This document shows, piece after piece, positions 17,412-27,450 of a stretch of 64,000 bases of DNA. The notes under the pieces were generated by a model, which had not been told where the DNA came from, did not search any database, and was given only the letters and a program-made list of their open reading frames with translations. A program made the position numbers and the translations under genes. Location: assembly GCF_010906925.1 (NCBI RefSeq), contig NZ_VTVE01000001.1:992001-1056000 (forward strand), in the 5' to 3' direction. Every line of letters starts with the position of its first letter. Within the stretch, counting starts at the first letter, position 1. This DNA is from Pseudobutyrivibrio xylanivorans (GTDB lineage Bacteria; Bacillota; Clostridia; Lachnospirales; Lachnospiraceae).

Positions 17412-19316
17412 TCAAGGATTTAACAATCCCCACTCATCGTACAATTCTTCTAGGCGAGAATCTATTTCTTTCTGCTTAGCAGTAAGCTCGTTAAGCTTGG
17501 CAGAATTGGTCATATTTTCAGGCTTTAAGAACTCCTCTTCTATAGCTGCCTTCTTGGATTCAAGGGTCTCGATTTCCTCTTCAATTTTAGAAATCTTGTT
17601 TTGAAGCTTTCTTTTTTCAGCTTCTATTCTCTTCTGTTCCTTATAGTCAAGCTTAGCTGCAGTCTCTTCTGAAGCCCCAAGGGATACAGACTCAGTCTGT
17701 GTGCCATAAAGCTGTTCTTTTTTAGCAATGTAATCATCGTAATTGCCCAAATACTTTATAAGCTTTCCATCAGAGAGCTCAAGAATCATATTTGCAGTTC
17801 TATTTACGAAATATCGATCGTGGCTGACATACAAAAGTGTACCGTCATATTCATTAAGAGCCTCTTCTAGCATCTGCTTAGAATCCATATCAAGATGGTT
17901 GGTAGGCTCATCAAGAATGAGTAAATTAGACTTGGAAAGCATAAGCTTTGCCAAAGACACACGTCCTCTTTCTCCACCGGACAAATCACTAATCCTCTTG
18001 AATACATCATCTTCAGTGAACATGAAGGCAGCCAAGGTATTTCTTACCTTTGTTTCAGTCAAGAATGGATATGCATCATGCAGCTCGCTAAAAATAGTAT
18101 TAGTTTCAGTGAGTCCCTGCTGTTCCTGGTCATAGTAACCAACAGTAACATTGGCACCAAAGCGAATTTCTCCTGACTCAAAATCAGTAAGACCATTGAT
18201 ACACTTTAAGATGGTTGTCTTACCTGTTCCGTTATCACCTAAAATAGCAATCCTATCACCTTTGTGTACCTCAAATGATAAATCAGTGAAGATATTTTTA
18301 TCCTCGTAGAATTTTGTCACATGAGAAAAATCAAGAACATCCTTACCACTTTCTTTTTCTATTTCAAGAGTAAGTCGCATCTTAGGCATGTCCTTATCAG
18401 GAGCATCCATCACATCCATCTTATCCAAAAGCTTTTTGCGGCTCTCTGCTCGCTTGATTGATTTTTCTCTGTTAAAAGACTGAAGCTTATCGATAACAGC
18501 CTTTTGATGTTCAATCTCTTTTTGCTGCTTCTCATAAGAGCGCTCATAAGAAATCATATAAATCTCTTTTTGCTGCATGAAGGCAGTATAATTACCGGTA
18601 TAGACACTAGTCCTACCGTAAGACAAATCAACCACATGGTCAGCTATCTTATCAAGGAAATATCTATCGTGCGCTACAATAATCACTGCTCCCTTGTAAG
18701 AAGAAAGATACCCCTCTAACCACATAATAGATTTTAAGTCCAAATGGTTAATAGGCTCATCTAAAAGCAATAAGTCAGGTGAAGAAGCCAGAAGTCTACC
18801 AAGAGAAACTCTTGTCTTTTGACCACCTGAAAGCTCGTTCATGCTCTTATCAAAATCATCTTGTTCAAAGCCTAATCCCTTTAAAATACCAATAGCCTCA
18901 GAGCGGAATGTATACCCACCCTGCAAATCAAACTGATGCTGCAACTTATGATAATCATCCATGAATTTAGCCATTTCAGAATTATCAATTGAACTCATCA
19001 TACTTTCCATTTCAGAAAGTCTTTTTTCCATGGAAAGTAAATCTTCTCTAGCGCTAAGAACTGTATTTAAAATGTTAGAACTAAAGGCATCCTCTTGATA
19101 CTGAGCAAGATAGCCCATTGTAGCATCTTTTTTCAGAGTAACTTCACCATCATCTGCCATTATTTCACCGATGATAATTTTAAGTAAAGTAGATTTACCT
19201 GTACCATTGTTACCTACAATAGCTACCTTAGAGCCCTCATCAACAGTAAATGTCGCATCCTTTATTATATTGTCTTCACCGTATGATTTATATATATGAG
19301 ATACGTTTAATAACAT
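17412..19316 (-). CDS. ABC-F family ATPase (YdiF/Uup-like)
   Basis: This soluble twin-ATPase protein belongs to the ABC-F family, whose members act on ribosomes as translation factors or, in some branches, antibiotic-resistance proteins. The 634-residue protein has two nucleotide-binding domains: Walker A GNNGTGKST with signature LSGGQKTRVSLGRL, and Walker A GDNGTGKTT with signature LSGGERGRVSLAKL. An inter-domain linker of charged helices lies between them (about residues 235-315). A C-terminal coiled coil (about 565-625, KRKLQNKISKIEEEIETLE) is typical of the YdiF/Uup group. No membrane helices are present. The sequence gives no reason to assign it to a resistance subgroup. Confidence 0.92.
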   Translation of the reverse strand: MLLNVSHIYKSYGEDNIIKDATFTVDEGSKVAIVGNNGTGKSTLLKIIIGEIMADDGEVTLKKDATMGYLAQYQEDAFSSNILNTVLSAREDLLSMEKRLSEMESMMSSIDNSEMAKFMDDYHKLQHQFDLQGGYTFRSEAIGILKGLGFEQDDFDKSMNELSGGQKTRVSLGRLLASSPDLLLLDEPINHLDLKSIMWLEGYLSSYKGAVIIVAHDRYFLDKIADHVVDLSYGRTSVYTGNYTAFMQQKEIYMISYERSYEKQQKEIEHQKAVIDKLQSFNREKSIKRAESRKKLLDKMDVMDAPDKDMPKMRLTLEIEKESGKDVLDFSHVTKFYEDKNIFTDLSFEVHKGDRIAILGDNGTGKTTILKCINGLTDFESGEIRFGANVTVGYYDQEQQGLTETNTIFSELHDAYPFLTETKVRNTLAAFMFTEDDVFKRISDLSGGERGRVSLAKLMLSKSNLLILDEPTNHLDMDSKQMLEEALNEYDGTLLYVSHDRYFVNRTANMILELSDGKLIKYLGNYDDYIAKKEQLYGTQTESVSLGASEETAAKLDYKEQKRIEAEKRKLQNKISKIEEEIETLESKKAAIEEEFLKPENMTNSAKLNELTAKQKEIDSRLEELYDEWGLLNP

Positions 19317-19330
19317 AGTATTATTCCTAA

Positions 19331-19360
19331 AAAAGAGCGCCTGACCAAAAGCCAGGCGCC
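19331..19360 (-). terminator. Rho-independent terminator of pnp
   Basis: A GC-rich stem GCGCCTG/CAGGCGC (19337-19343 and 19353-19359) is followed on the minus strand by TCTTTTTT. It lies 20 bases past the pnp stop. Its sequence is nearly identical to the terminator after dut at 33749-33772. Confidence 0.92.
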
Positions 19361-19379
19361 AATAAATCTAAATAATTAA

Positions 19380-21461
19380 TTACTGACAATCCTTGATTGA
19401 GAAGCTGATGCGTCCCATCTTGTCCTTGCCAAGGCAAACAACCTTAACAGTATCACCAAGTGTAAGAACATCCTCAACTCTATCAATTCTTTCCTTAGCA
19501 ATCTTTGAAATGTGAACCATTCCTTCTTTACCAGGAGCAAATTCAACGAATGCACCAAACTCTTTGATGCTAACAACCTTACCTGTAAGGATCTGATCCT
19601 TCTCAAAATCAGTTGTAATGATTTCAATCATCTTCTTAGCTTCTTCCATCTTAGCAGCATCTGTACCGCAGATAGAAACATTGCCCTCATCAGTGATATC
19701 AATCTTAACATCGCATCTAGCAATGATTTCGTTGATTGTCTTACCACGCTGTCCAACTACATCACCAATCTTCTCTGGATCAATTGTAAGCTGGATAATC
19801 TTTGGAGCATACTCGCCAACTTCCTTACGTGGCTCAGCGATTGCCTTGCTCATGCAGTTGTCCATGATGAAGAATCTAGCCTCACGACATCTTGCGATAG
19901 CGCCCTCAACGATTGGACGTGTAAGACCATGAATCTTAATATCCATCTGGATAGCTGTAATACCTTCTTTTGTACCTGTAACCTTGAAGTCCATGTCGCC
20001 AAAGAAGTCCTCAAGACCCTGAATATCTGTAAGAAGAACGAAATCGTCATCTGTATCGCCTGTAACAAGACCACATGAAATACCAGCAACCATAGCCTTA
20101 AGTGGAACACCAGCAGCCATAAGTGACATACATGAAGCACATGTAGAAGCCATTGATGTAGAACCGTTAGACTCAAATGTCTCTGAAACGGCACGAATAG
20201 CATATGGGAACTCCTCTGTTGAAGGAAGTACTGGAAGAAGTGCTCTCTCAGCAAGTGCACCATGACCGATCTCACGACGTCCTGGACCACGAGATGGCTT
20301 TGTCTCACCTACTGAATAAGCAGGGAAGTTGTAGTGGTGCATATATCTCTTCTCTGTAACAAATGCATCAAGTCCATCGATCTTCTGTGCTTCAGAAAGT
20401 GGAGCAAGTGTTACAACATCACAAATCTGTGTCTGACCACGAGTAAACATTGAAGAACCGTGAACACGTGGAATAATATCAACCTCAGCTGCAAGTGGAC
20501 GAATCTGATCAAGCTGACGTCCATCTGGACGCTTGTGATCCTTAAGAATCATCTTACGAACTGTCTTCTTCTCGTACTGGTAAATAGCCTCACCAAGTAC
20601 TGCAAGCCACTCTTCATTCTCAGCAAATGCCTCTTCAAGACGCTCAGTGATCTGACGGATGTTCTCCTCACGAACCTGCTTCTCGTCTGTGAATACTGCC
20701 TCTTCCATCTCTGCTGGAGGAACAAGCTCCTTCATCTTTGCAAAGAGCTCCTCTGGAATAGCACATGATGTATACTCATGCTTTGGCTTGCCACACTCGG
20801 CAACCATCTGCTCGATAAATGCAATAATTGTCTGGTTAACATCATGACACTTGTAAATAGCCTCAATCATCTTGTCCTCAGGGATGATATTAGCACCAGC
20901 CTCAATCATGATAACCTTTTCTTTTGTAGAAGCAACAGTAAGCTTAAGGTCACCCTTATCCCACTGCTCCTGTGATGGATTGACAATAAGCTCACCATCA
21001 ACCATACCCATCTGAGTCATAGCACAAGGGCCATCAAATGGAATATCTGAAATACATGTAGAAATAGCAGCACCAAGCATAGCAACAAGCTCTGGACGGC
21101 ACTGTGGGTCTACAGCCATAACCATATTGTTAAGTGTTACGTCGTTGCGGTAATCCTTTGGGAAAAGTGGACGCATAGGTCTATCAATAACACGAGAAGT
21201 AAGAACAGCATTCTCAGATGCCTTACCCTCTCTCTTGTTAAATCCCCCTGGAATCTTACCAACAGCGTATGTCTTCTCTTCGAACTCAACTGAGAGTGGG
21301 AAGAAATCGATACCATCACGTGGCTTATCTGATGCAGTAGCAGTTGAAAGAACTGTTGTGTCACCATACTGAATAAATGCTGCTCCATTAGCCTGAGCTG
21401 CAACTCTGCCGATATCAACACGAAGTGTTCTACCAGCTAATTCCATTGTAAAAGTCTTCAT
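19380..21461 (-). CDS. pnp: Polynucleotide phosphorylase
   Basis: PNPase is the phosphate-dependent 3'-5' exoribonuclease of mRNA turnover and tRNA/rRNA processing. The 693-residue protein has two RNase PH core domains (first about residues 10-230, second about 310-540) joined by a helical domain. The catalytic-site segment TDIQGLEDFFGDMDFKVTGT is near residues 475-495. A KH domain follows (VVGQRGKTINEIIARC near 565) and then an S1 domain at the C-terminus (LTGKVVSIKEFGAFVEFAPGKEGMVHIS). It follows rpsO, the conserved rpsO-pnp order, with a 160-base gap that contains the rpsO terminator and a long hairpin which may be a processing or autoregulation site. Confidence 0.97.
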   Translation of the reverse strand: MKTFTMELAGRTLRVDIGRVAAQANGAAFIQYGDTTVLSTATASDKPRDGIDFFPLSVEFEEKTYAVGKIPGGFNKREGKASENAVLTSRVIDRPMRPLFPKDYRNDVTLNNMVMAVDPQCRPELVAMLGAAISTCISDIPFDGPCAMTQMGMVDGELIVNPSQEQWDKGDLKLTVASTKEKVIMIEAGANIIPEDKMIEAIYKCHDVNQTIIAFIEQMVAECGKPKHEYTSCAIPEELFAKMKELVPPAEMEEAVFTDEKQVREENIRQITERLEEAFAENEEWLAVLGEAIYQYEKKTVRKMILKDHKRPDGRQLDQIRPLAAEVDIIPRVHGSSMFTRGQTQICDVVTLAPLSEAQKIDGLDAFVTEKRYMHHYNFPAYSVGETKPSRGPGRREIGHGALAERALLPVLPSTEEFPYAIRAVSETFESNGSTSMASTCASCMSLMAAGVPLKAMVAGISCGLVTGDTDDDFVLLTDIQGLEDFFGDMDFKVTGTKEGITAIQMDIKIHGLTRPIVEGAIARCREARFFIMDNCMSKAIAEPRKEVGEYAPKIIQLTIDPEKIGDVVGQRGKTINEIIARCDVKIDITDEGNVSICGTDAAKMEEAKKMIEIITTDFEKDQILTGKVVSIKEFGAFVEFAPGKEGMVHISKIAKERIDRVEDVLTLGDTVKVVCLGKDKMGRISFSIKDCQ

Positions 21462-21491
21462 GGTTTTCTCCTTTAAATATACTTTATATTT

Positions 21492-21570
21492 AAGCTCGAA
21501 CCCGAAACTACTGAAAACGAAGCGACTCCTATATCTTTCGCTCAGAATTCAGTGGCTTCGGATTGGGCTT
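21492..21570 (-). promoter_or_regulatory. Long hairpin in the pnp leader
   Basis: Between rpsO and pnp an outer stem of about 14 bp (21502-21515 with 21548-21561, including G-U pairs) encloses a second short stem AGCGA/TCGCT (21521-21525 with 21538-21542). In E. coli the pnp leader is a double-stranded structure cut by RNase III and then degraded by PNPase to repress its own synthesis. The position fits such a role here, but this is inference. It lacks a clean T-run, so it is less likely to be a simple terminator. Confidence 0.5.
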
Positions 21571-21584
21571 TTACGCTAAACATT

Positions 21585-21616
21585 AGAAAACGAGCGGAGT
21601 AAAACTACTCCGCTCA
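21585..21616 (-). terminator. Rho-independent terminator of rpsO
   Basis: A perfect 10-bp stem GAGCGGAGTA/TACTCCGCTC (21591-21600 and 21605-21614) is followed on the minus strand by GTTTTCT. It sits just past the rpsO stop and ahead of the long pnp leader hairpin. Confidence 0.8.
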
Positions 21617-21622
21617 TATAGA

Positions 21623-21889
21623 TTACTTTCTTAAGCCAAGACGCTCAATGATTGAACGATATCTCTCAATGTCAGTATTCTTAAGGTAAGCAAGAAGGTT
21701 TCTTCTCTTACCAACCATCTTCATCATACCACGACGGCTGTGATGATCGCCTGGGTTAGCCTTAAGATGCTCTGTAAGCTCTGAAATACGAGCTGTAAGA
21801 ACTGCGATCTGAACCTCTGGAGAACCTGTATCACCAGCTGTTCTAGCATACTCATTGATAATCTGCTGCTTCTTCTCTTTTGTAATCAT
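21623..21889 (-). CDS. rpsO: 30S ribosomal protein S15
   Basis: S15 binds the three-way junction of helices 20-22 in 16S rRNA early in 30S assembly. The 88-residue length is exact for the family. The sequence shows the standard blocks [45 protein letters not shown] and the C-terminal [13 protein letters not shown] strong TAGGAGG ribosome binding site precedes the ATG. It lies upstream of pnp as in most bacteria. S15 often represses its own translation through its leader; no specific leader structure could be assigned with confidence in the 130 bases upstream. Confidence 0.97.
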   Translation of the reverse strand: MITKEKKQQIINEYARTAGDTGSPEVQIAVLTARISELTEHLKANPGDHHSRRGMMKMVGKRRNLLAYLKNTDIERYRSIIERLGLRK

Positions 21890-22025
21890 TTTATTACCTC
21901 CTAAATTGTAAATATGCCGTAACTAAGGTGAAGGTCGGAGTGTCCTAAACCTGAGTCACAGTAAAAATAATACCTGAAATATATTAACACAGTATATTAT
22001 TCTTGTAAATAAAGTCTTTCATAAA

Positions 22026-22676
22026 TTATGAAAGGCTAAGTAACTCCTCAACAGAGTACTGAAGAACATTGGAAAGCTTACCACTATTAACATAAACAGT
22101 AGAGAAATCATAATTTAACGCAAAATACACATTACAATTCTCATCACTGCAATTACCAATAGATATAAGAATCTCATTACCTCCAGCATCCTTAATAATG
22201 CACATAGGAGATTCTTGGCTAAGACCGTACTCCATAGCATCAGCTTCGTCATCAAGCTCAATTATATCCACAACTCTTATGTCGCAAAGATAATTAAGAA
22301 TCTTGTCGATTCTGTCCCCATTAATCTCCATAGAAGGATCATCAACATAAATCCATTTATCATCCTTCTTTTCAAAATTCAAAAGGATGTTGTTAGCATC
22401 AGTAATAGAAAATTCATAGATTTCTTCCTTTGGAAGGTATAAAATTTGTTCTCCATCATCAGTAATCTCACTAGCCTGATCAAGCTCTGCAGCATGTGGA
22501 AATTCTACATCTTCAAGAACCTCTTCTGTCTCTTCAGAAGAAACAGGCTGTTTGTCATCCATATCATTTTCTGTGTGAGTCTTTTTAAAAATAAATACTC
22601 CAAACAAAACAATCAGCAAGACACCAACTGTTAATAAAGATATTTTTAAGATTTTTTCTTTGTTCTTAAGCATCAT
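22026..22676 (-). CDS. DUF4340 domain membrane-anchored protein
   Basis: This 216-residue protein has one N-terminal membrane helix (ISLLTVGVLLIVLFGVFIF) and an extracytoplasmic part. After an acidic linker, residues about 75-210 match the DUF4340 pattern: FSITDANNILLNFEKKDDKWIYVDDPSMEINGDRIDKILNYLCDI, then a MEYGLSQESPMCIIKD segment and ISIGNCS. DUF4340 proteins are often encoded next to ABC-2 or gliding-type transporter genes, but no such transporter is adjacent here. The function is unknown. Two tandem ATG codons begin the frame; the GGGAG site fits either. A short stem (22016-22034) overlaps the stop codon and may act as a weak terminator. Confidence 0.75.
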   Translation of the reverse strand: MMLKNKEKILKISLLTVGVLLIVLFGVFIFKKTHTENDMDDKQPVSSEETEEVLEDVEFPHAAELDQASEITDDGEQILYLPKEEIYEFSITDANNILLNFEKKDDKWIYVDDPSMEINGDRIDKILNYLCDIRVVDIIELDDEADAMEYGLSQESPMCIIKDAGGNEILISIGNCSDENCNVYFALNYDFSTVYVNSGKLSNVLQYSVEELLSLS

Positions 22677-22823
22677 ACTCTCCCAATGTATAAAACAATA
22701 GCAACTGACATAAACTGGTAAAATTAATTAATAACTAAAATGATTATAACTAAAAGCTATGTTATTTCATGTCATTTACGAAATGTTTCACAAAACTTTT
22801 AAATTTGCCAATCTGCTAATAAT

Positions 22824-22853
22824 AAAAGCCCCGCAGGTAAATCCCACAGGGCA
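22824..22853 (-). terminator. Rho-independent terminator of purA
   Basis: On the minus strand, GCCCTG and CGGGGC arms close a loop and are followed directly by TTTTATTATT. It lies about ten bases past the purA stop. Confidence 0.8.
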
Positions 22854-22864
22854 AAATATTTAAA

Positions 22865-24139
22865 TTATCTATAGATGATATCATCTCTACCTGGTCCATT
22901 AGAAACCATTGTGATAGGGAATCCAATCTCTTTTTCAATAAACTCGATATATTTACGACAATTCTCAGGAAGATCCTCATACTTTTTGATACCGCTAATA
23001 TCGCATTTCCATCCTGGAAGTGTCTTAAGCACTGGCTTAGCCTTCTCGAGCTTAGATGTAACTGGGAAGTCTGTTGTAACCTCTCCATCAATCTCGTAAC
23101 CTACACAAACTGGAATCTCATCAAGGTAACCAAGAACATCAACTACTGTAAATGCTACATCTGTTGTACCCTGCATTCTACATCCATATTTAGAAGCGAC
23201 GCAGTCAAACCATCCCATACGACGAGGACGACCTGTTGTAGCACCGAACTCACCGCCATCACCACCGCGACGTCTAAGTTCATCTGCCTCATCACCGAAA
23301 ATTTCAGAAACGAATGCACCAGCACCAACTGCTGAAGAATATGCCTTACATACAGTAACCACCTGCTTAAGCTCCTGAGCTGGGATACCTGCACCAATGC
23401 ATCCATAAGGAGCAAGTGTAGATGAAGATGTAACCATAGGATAAATACCATGATCTGGATCCTTAAGAGTACCAAGCTGTCCCTCAAGAAGGATTGTCTT
23501 GTTCTCTTTGATTGCATTCCAAAGATAAGCAGAAGTATCGCATACATAAGGTGCAATCATATCTCTATACTCATGTAAAGTATCAAGAAGCTCTTCTGGA
23601 GTAAGAAGTGGCTTGTGATATAAATGCTCTAATAGAACATTCTTCTGGTCACATGTACGGAGAACTTTTTCCTTAAGAAGGTCCTCATCAAAAAGTTCCT
23701 GAACCTGGTAACCGATTTTAGCGTATTTATCTGAGTAGAATGGAGCGATACCGCTCTTTGTTGAACCAAATGAAGCCTTTCCTAATCGCTCTTCCTCATA
23801 CTGATCAAAAAGGATGTGATATGGCATAACGATCTGAGCTCTATCAGAAACTAAAATCTTTGGTGCTGGAACACCTTTCTCAACGATAGAATTAATTTCC
23901 TTAATAAGAATAGGAATATTAAGAGCTACACCATTGCCAATGATGCTTGTGGTGTGATTATAAAACACACCTGAAGGTAATGTATGAAGAGCAAACTTAC
24001 CATAATGATTCTTAATAGTATGTCCTGCGTTGGCTCCTCCCTGAAAACGTACAATAATGTCTGCATCTGCAGCCATCATGTCAGTAATCTTACCTTTTCC
24101 TTCGTCGCCCCAATTGGCACCTACAACCGCTTTTACCAT
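22865..24139 (-). CDS. purA: Adenylosuccinate synthetase
   Basis: PurA joins IMP and aspartate with GTP to make adenylosuccinate, the first step from IMP to AMP. The 424-residue protein starts with the GTP-binding signature VVGANWGDEGKGKITD at residues 5-20. The catalytic GGANAGHTI follows near 34-42, and GQLGTLKDPDHGIYPMVTSSS, VCKAYSSAVGAGAF and RRRGGDGGEFGATTGRPRR come further on. All are family hallmarks. A strong AGGAGG ribosome binding site lies upstream. It is 40 bases downstream of degV and probably shares its transcript, since only a weak AT-rich hairpin lies between. No purine riboswitch fits in that gap. Confidence 0.97.
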   Translation of the reverse strand: MVKAVVGANWGDEGKGKITDMMAADADIIVRFQGGANAGHTIKNHYGKFALHTLPSGVFYNHTTSIIGNGVALNIPILIKEINSIVEKGVPAPKILVSDRAQIVMPYHILFDQYEEERLGKASFGSTKSGIAPFYSDKYAKIGYQVQELFDEDLLKEKVLRTCDQKNVLLEHLYHKPLLTPEELLDTLHEYRDMIAPYVCDTSAYLWNAIKENKTILLEGQLGTLKDPDHGIYPMVTSSSTLAPYGCIGAGIPAQELKQVVTVCKAYSSAVGAGAFVSEIFGDEADELRRRGGDGGEFGATTGRPRRMGWFDCVASKYGCRMQGTTDVAFTVVDVLGYLDEIPVCVGYEIDGEVTTDFPVTSKLEKAKPVLKTLPGWKCDISGIKKYEDLPENCRKYIEFIEKEIGFPITMVSNGPGRDDIIYR

Positions 24140-24179
24140 AATTATCCTCCTAGAAAATGCCTATGATTAAAAATAATCA

Positions 24180-25052
24180 CTAATCTATATCAACCAGCTT
24201 CTTAGTAATTGTACAAGCAAGAGCGCCTGGTCCAATATGACATGAAACTGATAATGATAACGGATCAATCCAAATATCCTTAACAGGGAATTCTTTGAGA
24301 AGTTCTTCTCTAAAAGCTATGGCTGCCTCTTCATTTTGAGTATGGGCTATAGAAATCTGCACCTCATCAAAATTGTCAGTCTTAAGAACATCTACCATGT
24401 CCTTTTTCAAGGCCTCAATCATAGTCTGCTTAGCAGCCTTAACAGTGCGGGCCATAGCATATTTATCAAGCTTCTCTCCATAGATAGAAAGAACTGGCTT
24501 AATCTTAAGTAACGAACCGATAGCAGCCACTGCAGGAGTAAGTCTGCCACCCTTTTTCAAATATTCAAGTGTATCTACAGTAATATAAATAGTCGATAAG
24601 GATTTAATCTCCATAAGTGCATCGCAAATCTCCTGAGCACTCTTACCCATATCTGCAAGCTTCTTAGCTTCTAATGCAGACATCTTCTGAGTAACTGAAA
24701 TACGCTGATTATCAACTACTACAACTCTGCCATCATAATCATCTGCAAGCATCTTAGCTGTAGCGCAAGATGAAGAAAGACCTGATGACATAGGAATATA
24801 TACAAGCTCATCATAGTCCTCAAGGATCTTCTCCCAAGTGTCCATAAGATTGCCGGTAATAGGCATAGAAGTCTTAATCTCTCCGCCCTGAGTAAGTTTC
24901 TGGTAAAACTCGTCCTGAGTCAAATCAATATCTTCGTAATATAATTCACCATCAATATAAAAAGGCATTGGCTCAACAAAAACGCCAAGTTCTTTGGACT
25001 CAGCCTGAGTAATGCCGCTATTGCTATCTGTAAGTATTGCTACTTTGCTCAT
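24180..25052 (-). CDS. DegV family fatty-acid-binding protein
   Basis: DegV proteins (FakB-like) bind a fatty acid; true FakB members present it to the kinase FakA. The 290-residue protein has the family start VAILTDSNSGITQAESKELGV, the YYEDIDLTQDEFYQKL segment, TSMPITG near residue 60, the SSGLSSSCATAK loop near 90-101, and the VDTLEYLKKGGRLTP block near 155-170. It ends in the usual lipid-binding half with HIGPGALA near 275. No fakA-like gene lies in the window. It heads a likely degV-purA unit; a TATAAT -10 element is present on the minus strand at 25098-25103 without a clear -35. Confidence 0.9.
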   Translation of the reverse strand: MSKVAILTDSNSGITQAESKELGVFVEPMPFYIDGELYYEDIDLTQDEFYQKLTQGGEIKTSMPITGNLMDTWEKILEDYDELVYIPMSSGLSSSCATAKMLADDYDGRVVVVDNQRISVTQKMSALEAKKLADMGKSAQEICDALMEIKSLSTIYITVDTLEYLKKGGRLTPAVAAIGSLLKIKPVLSIYGEKLDKYAMARTVKAAKQTMIEALKKDMVDVLKTDNFDEVQISIAHTQNEEAAIAFREELLKEFPVKDIWIDPLSLSVSCHIGPGALACTITKKLVDID

Positions 25053-25097
25053 AAATCACCTCTATTAAAATTGGCTATTAAAATAAAAGCACCGACG

Positions 25098-25103
25098 ATT
25101 ATA
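25098..25103 (-). promoter_or_regulatory. Possible -10 element upstream of degV
   Basis: A perfect TATAAT on the minus strand lies about 45 bases ahead of the degV start, in an AT-rich region after the groEL terminator. No good -35 is found at 16-18 bases, so this is tentative. Confidence 0.4.
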
Positions 25104-25212
25104 TTAACATAGTTGAAAACTAATTTAAACCTTTAACACCAATAAAAAGAAGTTTTTTGGTGGTATTGGAAACTACGTAAACTAGAGGCTTTAGCCACTA
25201 TGATGTTTTATT

Positions 25213-26955
<1,743 letters not shown>

Positions 26956-26975
26956 CTACCTCTCTTCTATATTAA

Positions 26976-27260
26976 TTATTCAACTACTGCAAGAATATCA
27001 TTCTGGCGAACAATAATGTATTCCTCGCCCTCAAGCTTAACCTCTGTGCCAGCATATTTTGAATAAATAACCTTCTGACCTTCTTTAACCTGCATAGTAA
27101 TTTCCTTACCGTCTACGACCCCACCAGGACCTACAGCGATAACAAGAGCCTCCTGTGGCTTTTCCTGTGCTGCTGAAGCAAGAATAATTCCAGACTTAGT
27201 TGTCTCCTCTGCCTCGCACTGCTTTAATACAACGCGATCTGTTAATGGAACTAACTTCAT
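26976..27260 (-). CDS. groES: Co-chaperonin GroES (Hsp10)
   Basis: GroES is the seven-subunit lid of the GroEL chamber. The 94-residue product has the family sequence MKLVPLTDRVVLKQCEAEETTKSGIILASAAQEKPQ, with the mobile loop that contacts GroEL at about residues 16-32, and the C-terminal YIIVRQNDILAV block. A TAGGAGG site lies upstream of the ATG. A promoter and a perfect CIRCE operator lie between 27299 and 27365, so HrcA repression and heat induction are expected. The hrcA gene itself is not in this window. Confidence 0.97.
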   Translation of the reverse strand: MKLVPLTDRVVLKQCEAEETTKSGIILASAAQEKPQEALVIAVGPGGVVDGKEITMQVKEGQKVIYSKYAGTEVKLEGEEYIIVRQNDILAVVE

Positions 27261-27298
27261 TTTATATTACCTCCTAAAATAATAATCATTTTCATCTG

Positions 27299-27325
27299 TT
27301 AGCACTCTAATGTTTCGAGTGCTAA
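27299..27325 (-). promoter_or_regulatory. CIRCE operator (HrcA binding site)
   Basis: A perfect match to the CIRCE consensus: TTAGCACTC (27299-27307), nine-base spacer, GAGTGCTAA (27317-27325). It lies between the groES promoter and its ribosome binding site, the normal place for HrcA repression. Confidence 0.98.
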
Positions 27326-27336
27326 CCACAAAAAGT

Positions 27337-27365
27337 ATAATAGGATTCTGTATTAATAGTTGCAA
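27337..27365 (-). promoter_or_regulatory. Sigma-A promoter of groESL
   Basis: On the minus strand, -35 TTGCAA (27360-27365) and -10 TATTAT (27337-27342) are spaced by exactly 17 bases. The start site should fall about 10 bases downstream, right at the CIRCE element. Confidence 0.85.
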
Positions 27366-27400
27366 GTAAAATACTTTAGCTATTTTCTACAGAATCCTAC

Positions 27401-27436
27401 TTTTTTCTCGTTTTTTCTCTTTTTTACTCTATTTTT
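27401..27436. promoter_or_regulatory. Phased T-tracts upstream of the groESL promoter
   Basis: Four runs of five or six T (starting at 27401, 27411, 27420 and 27432), separated by CTC-type spacers, recur about once per helical turn. They begin some 35 bases behind the groES -35. Phased A/T tracts bend DNA, and A-rich upstream DNA can act as an UP element. Confidence 0.6.
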
Positions 27437-27450
27437 CTCATGAATATATA

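Noticed and set aside
24140-24179. Purine riboswitch or terminator ahead of purA
   Set aside because: The gap is 40 bases with just a six-base AT-rich stem (24164-24179); too short for a riboswitch and weak as a terminator.
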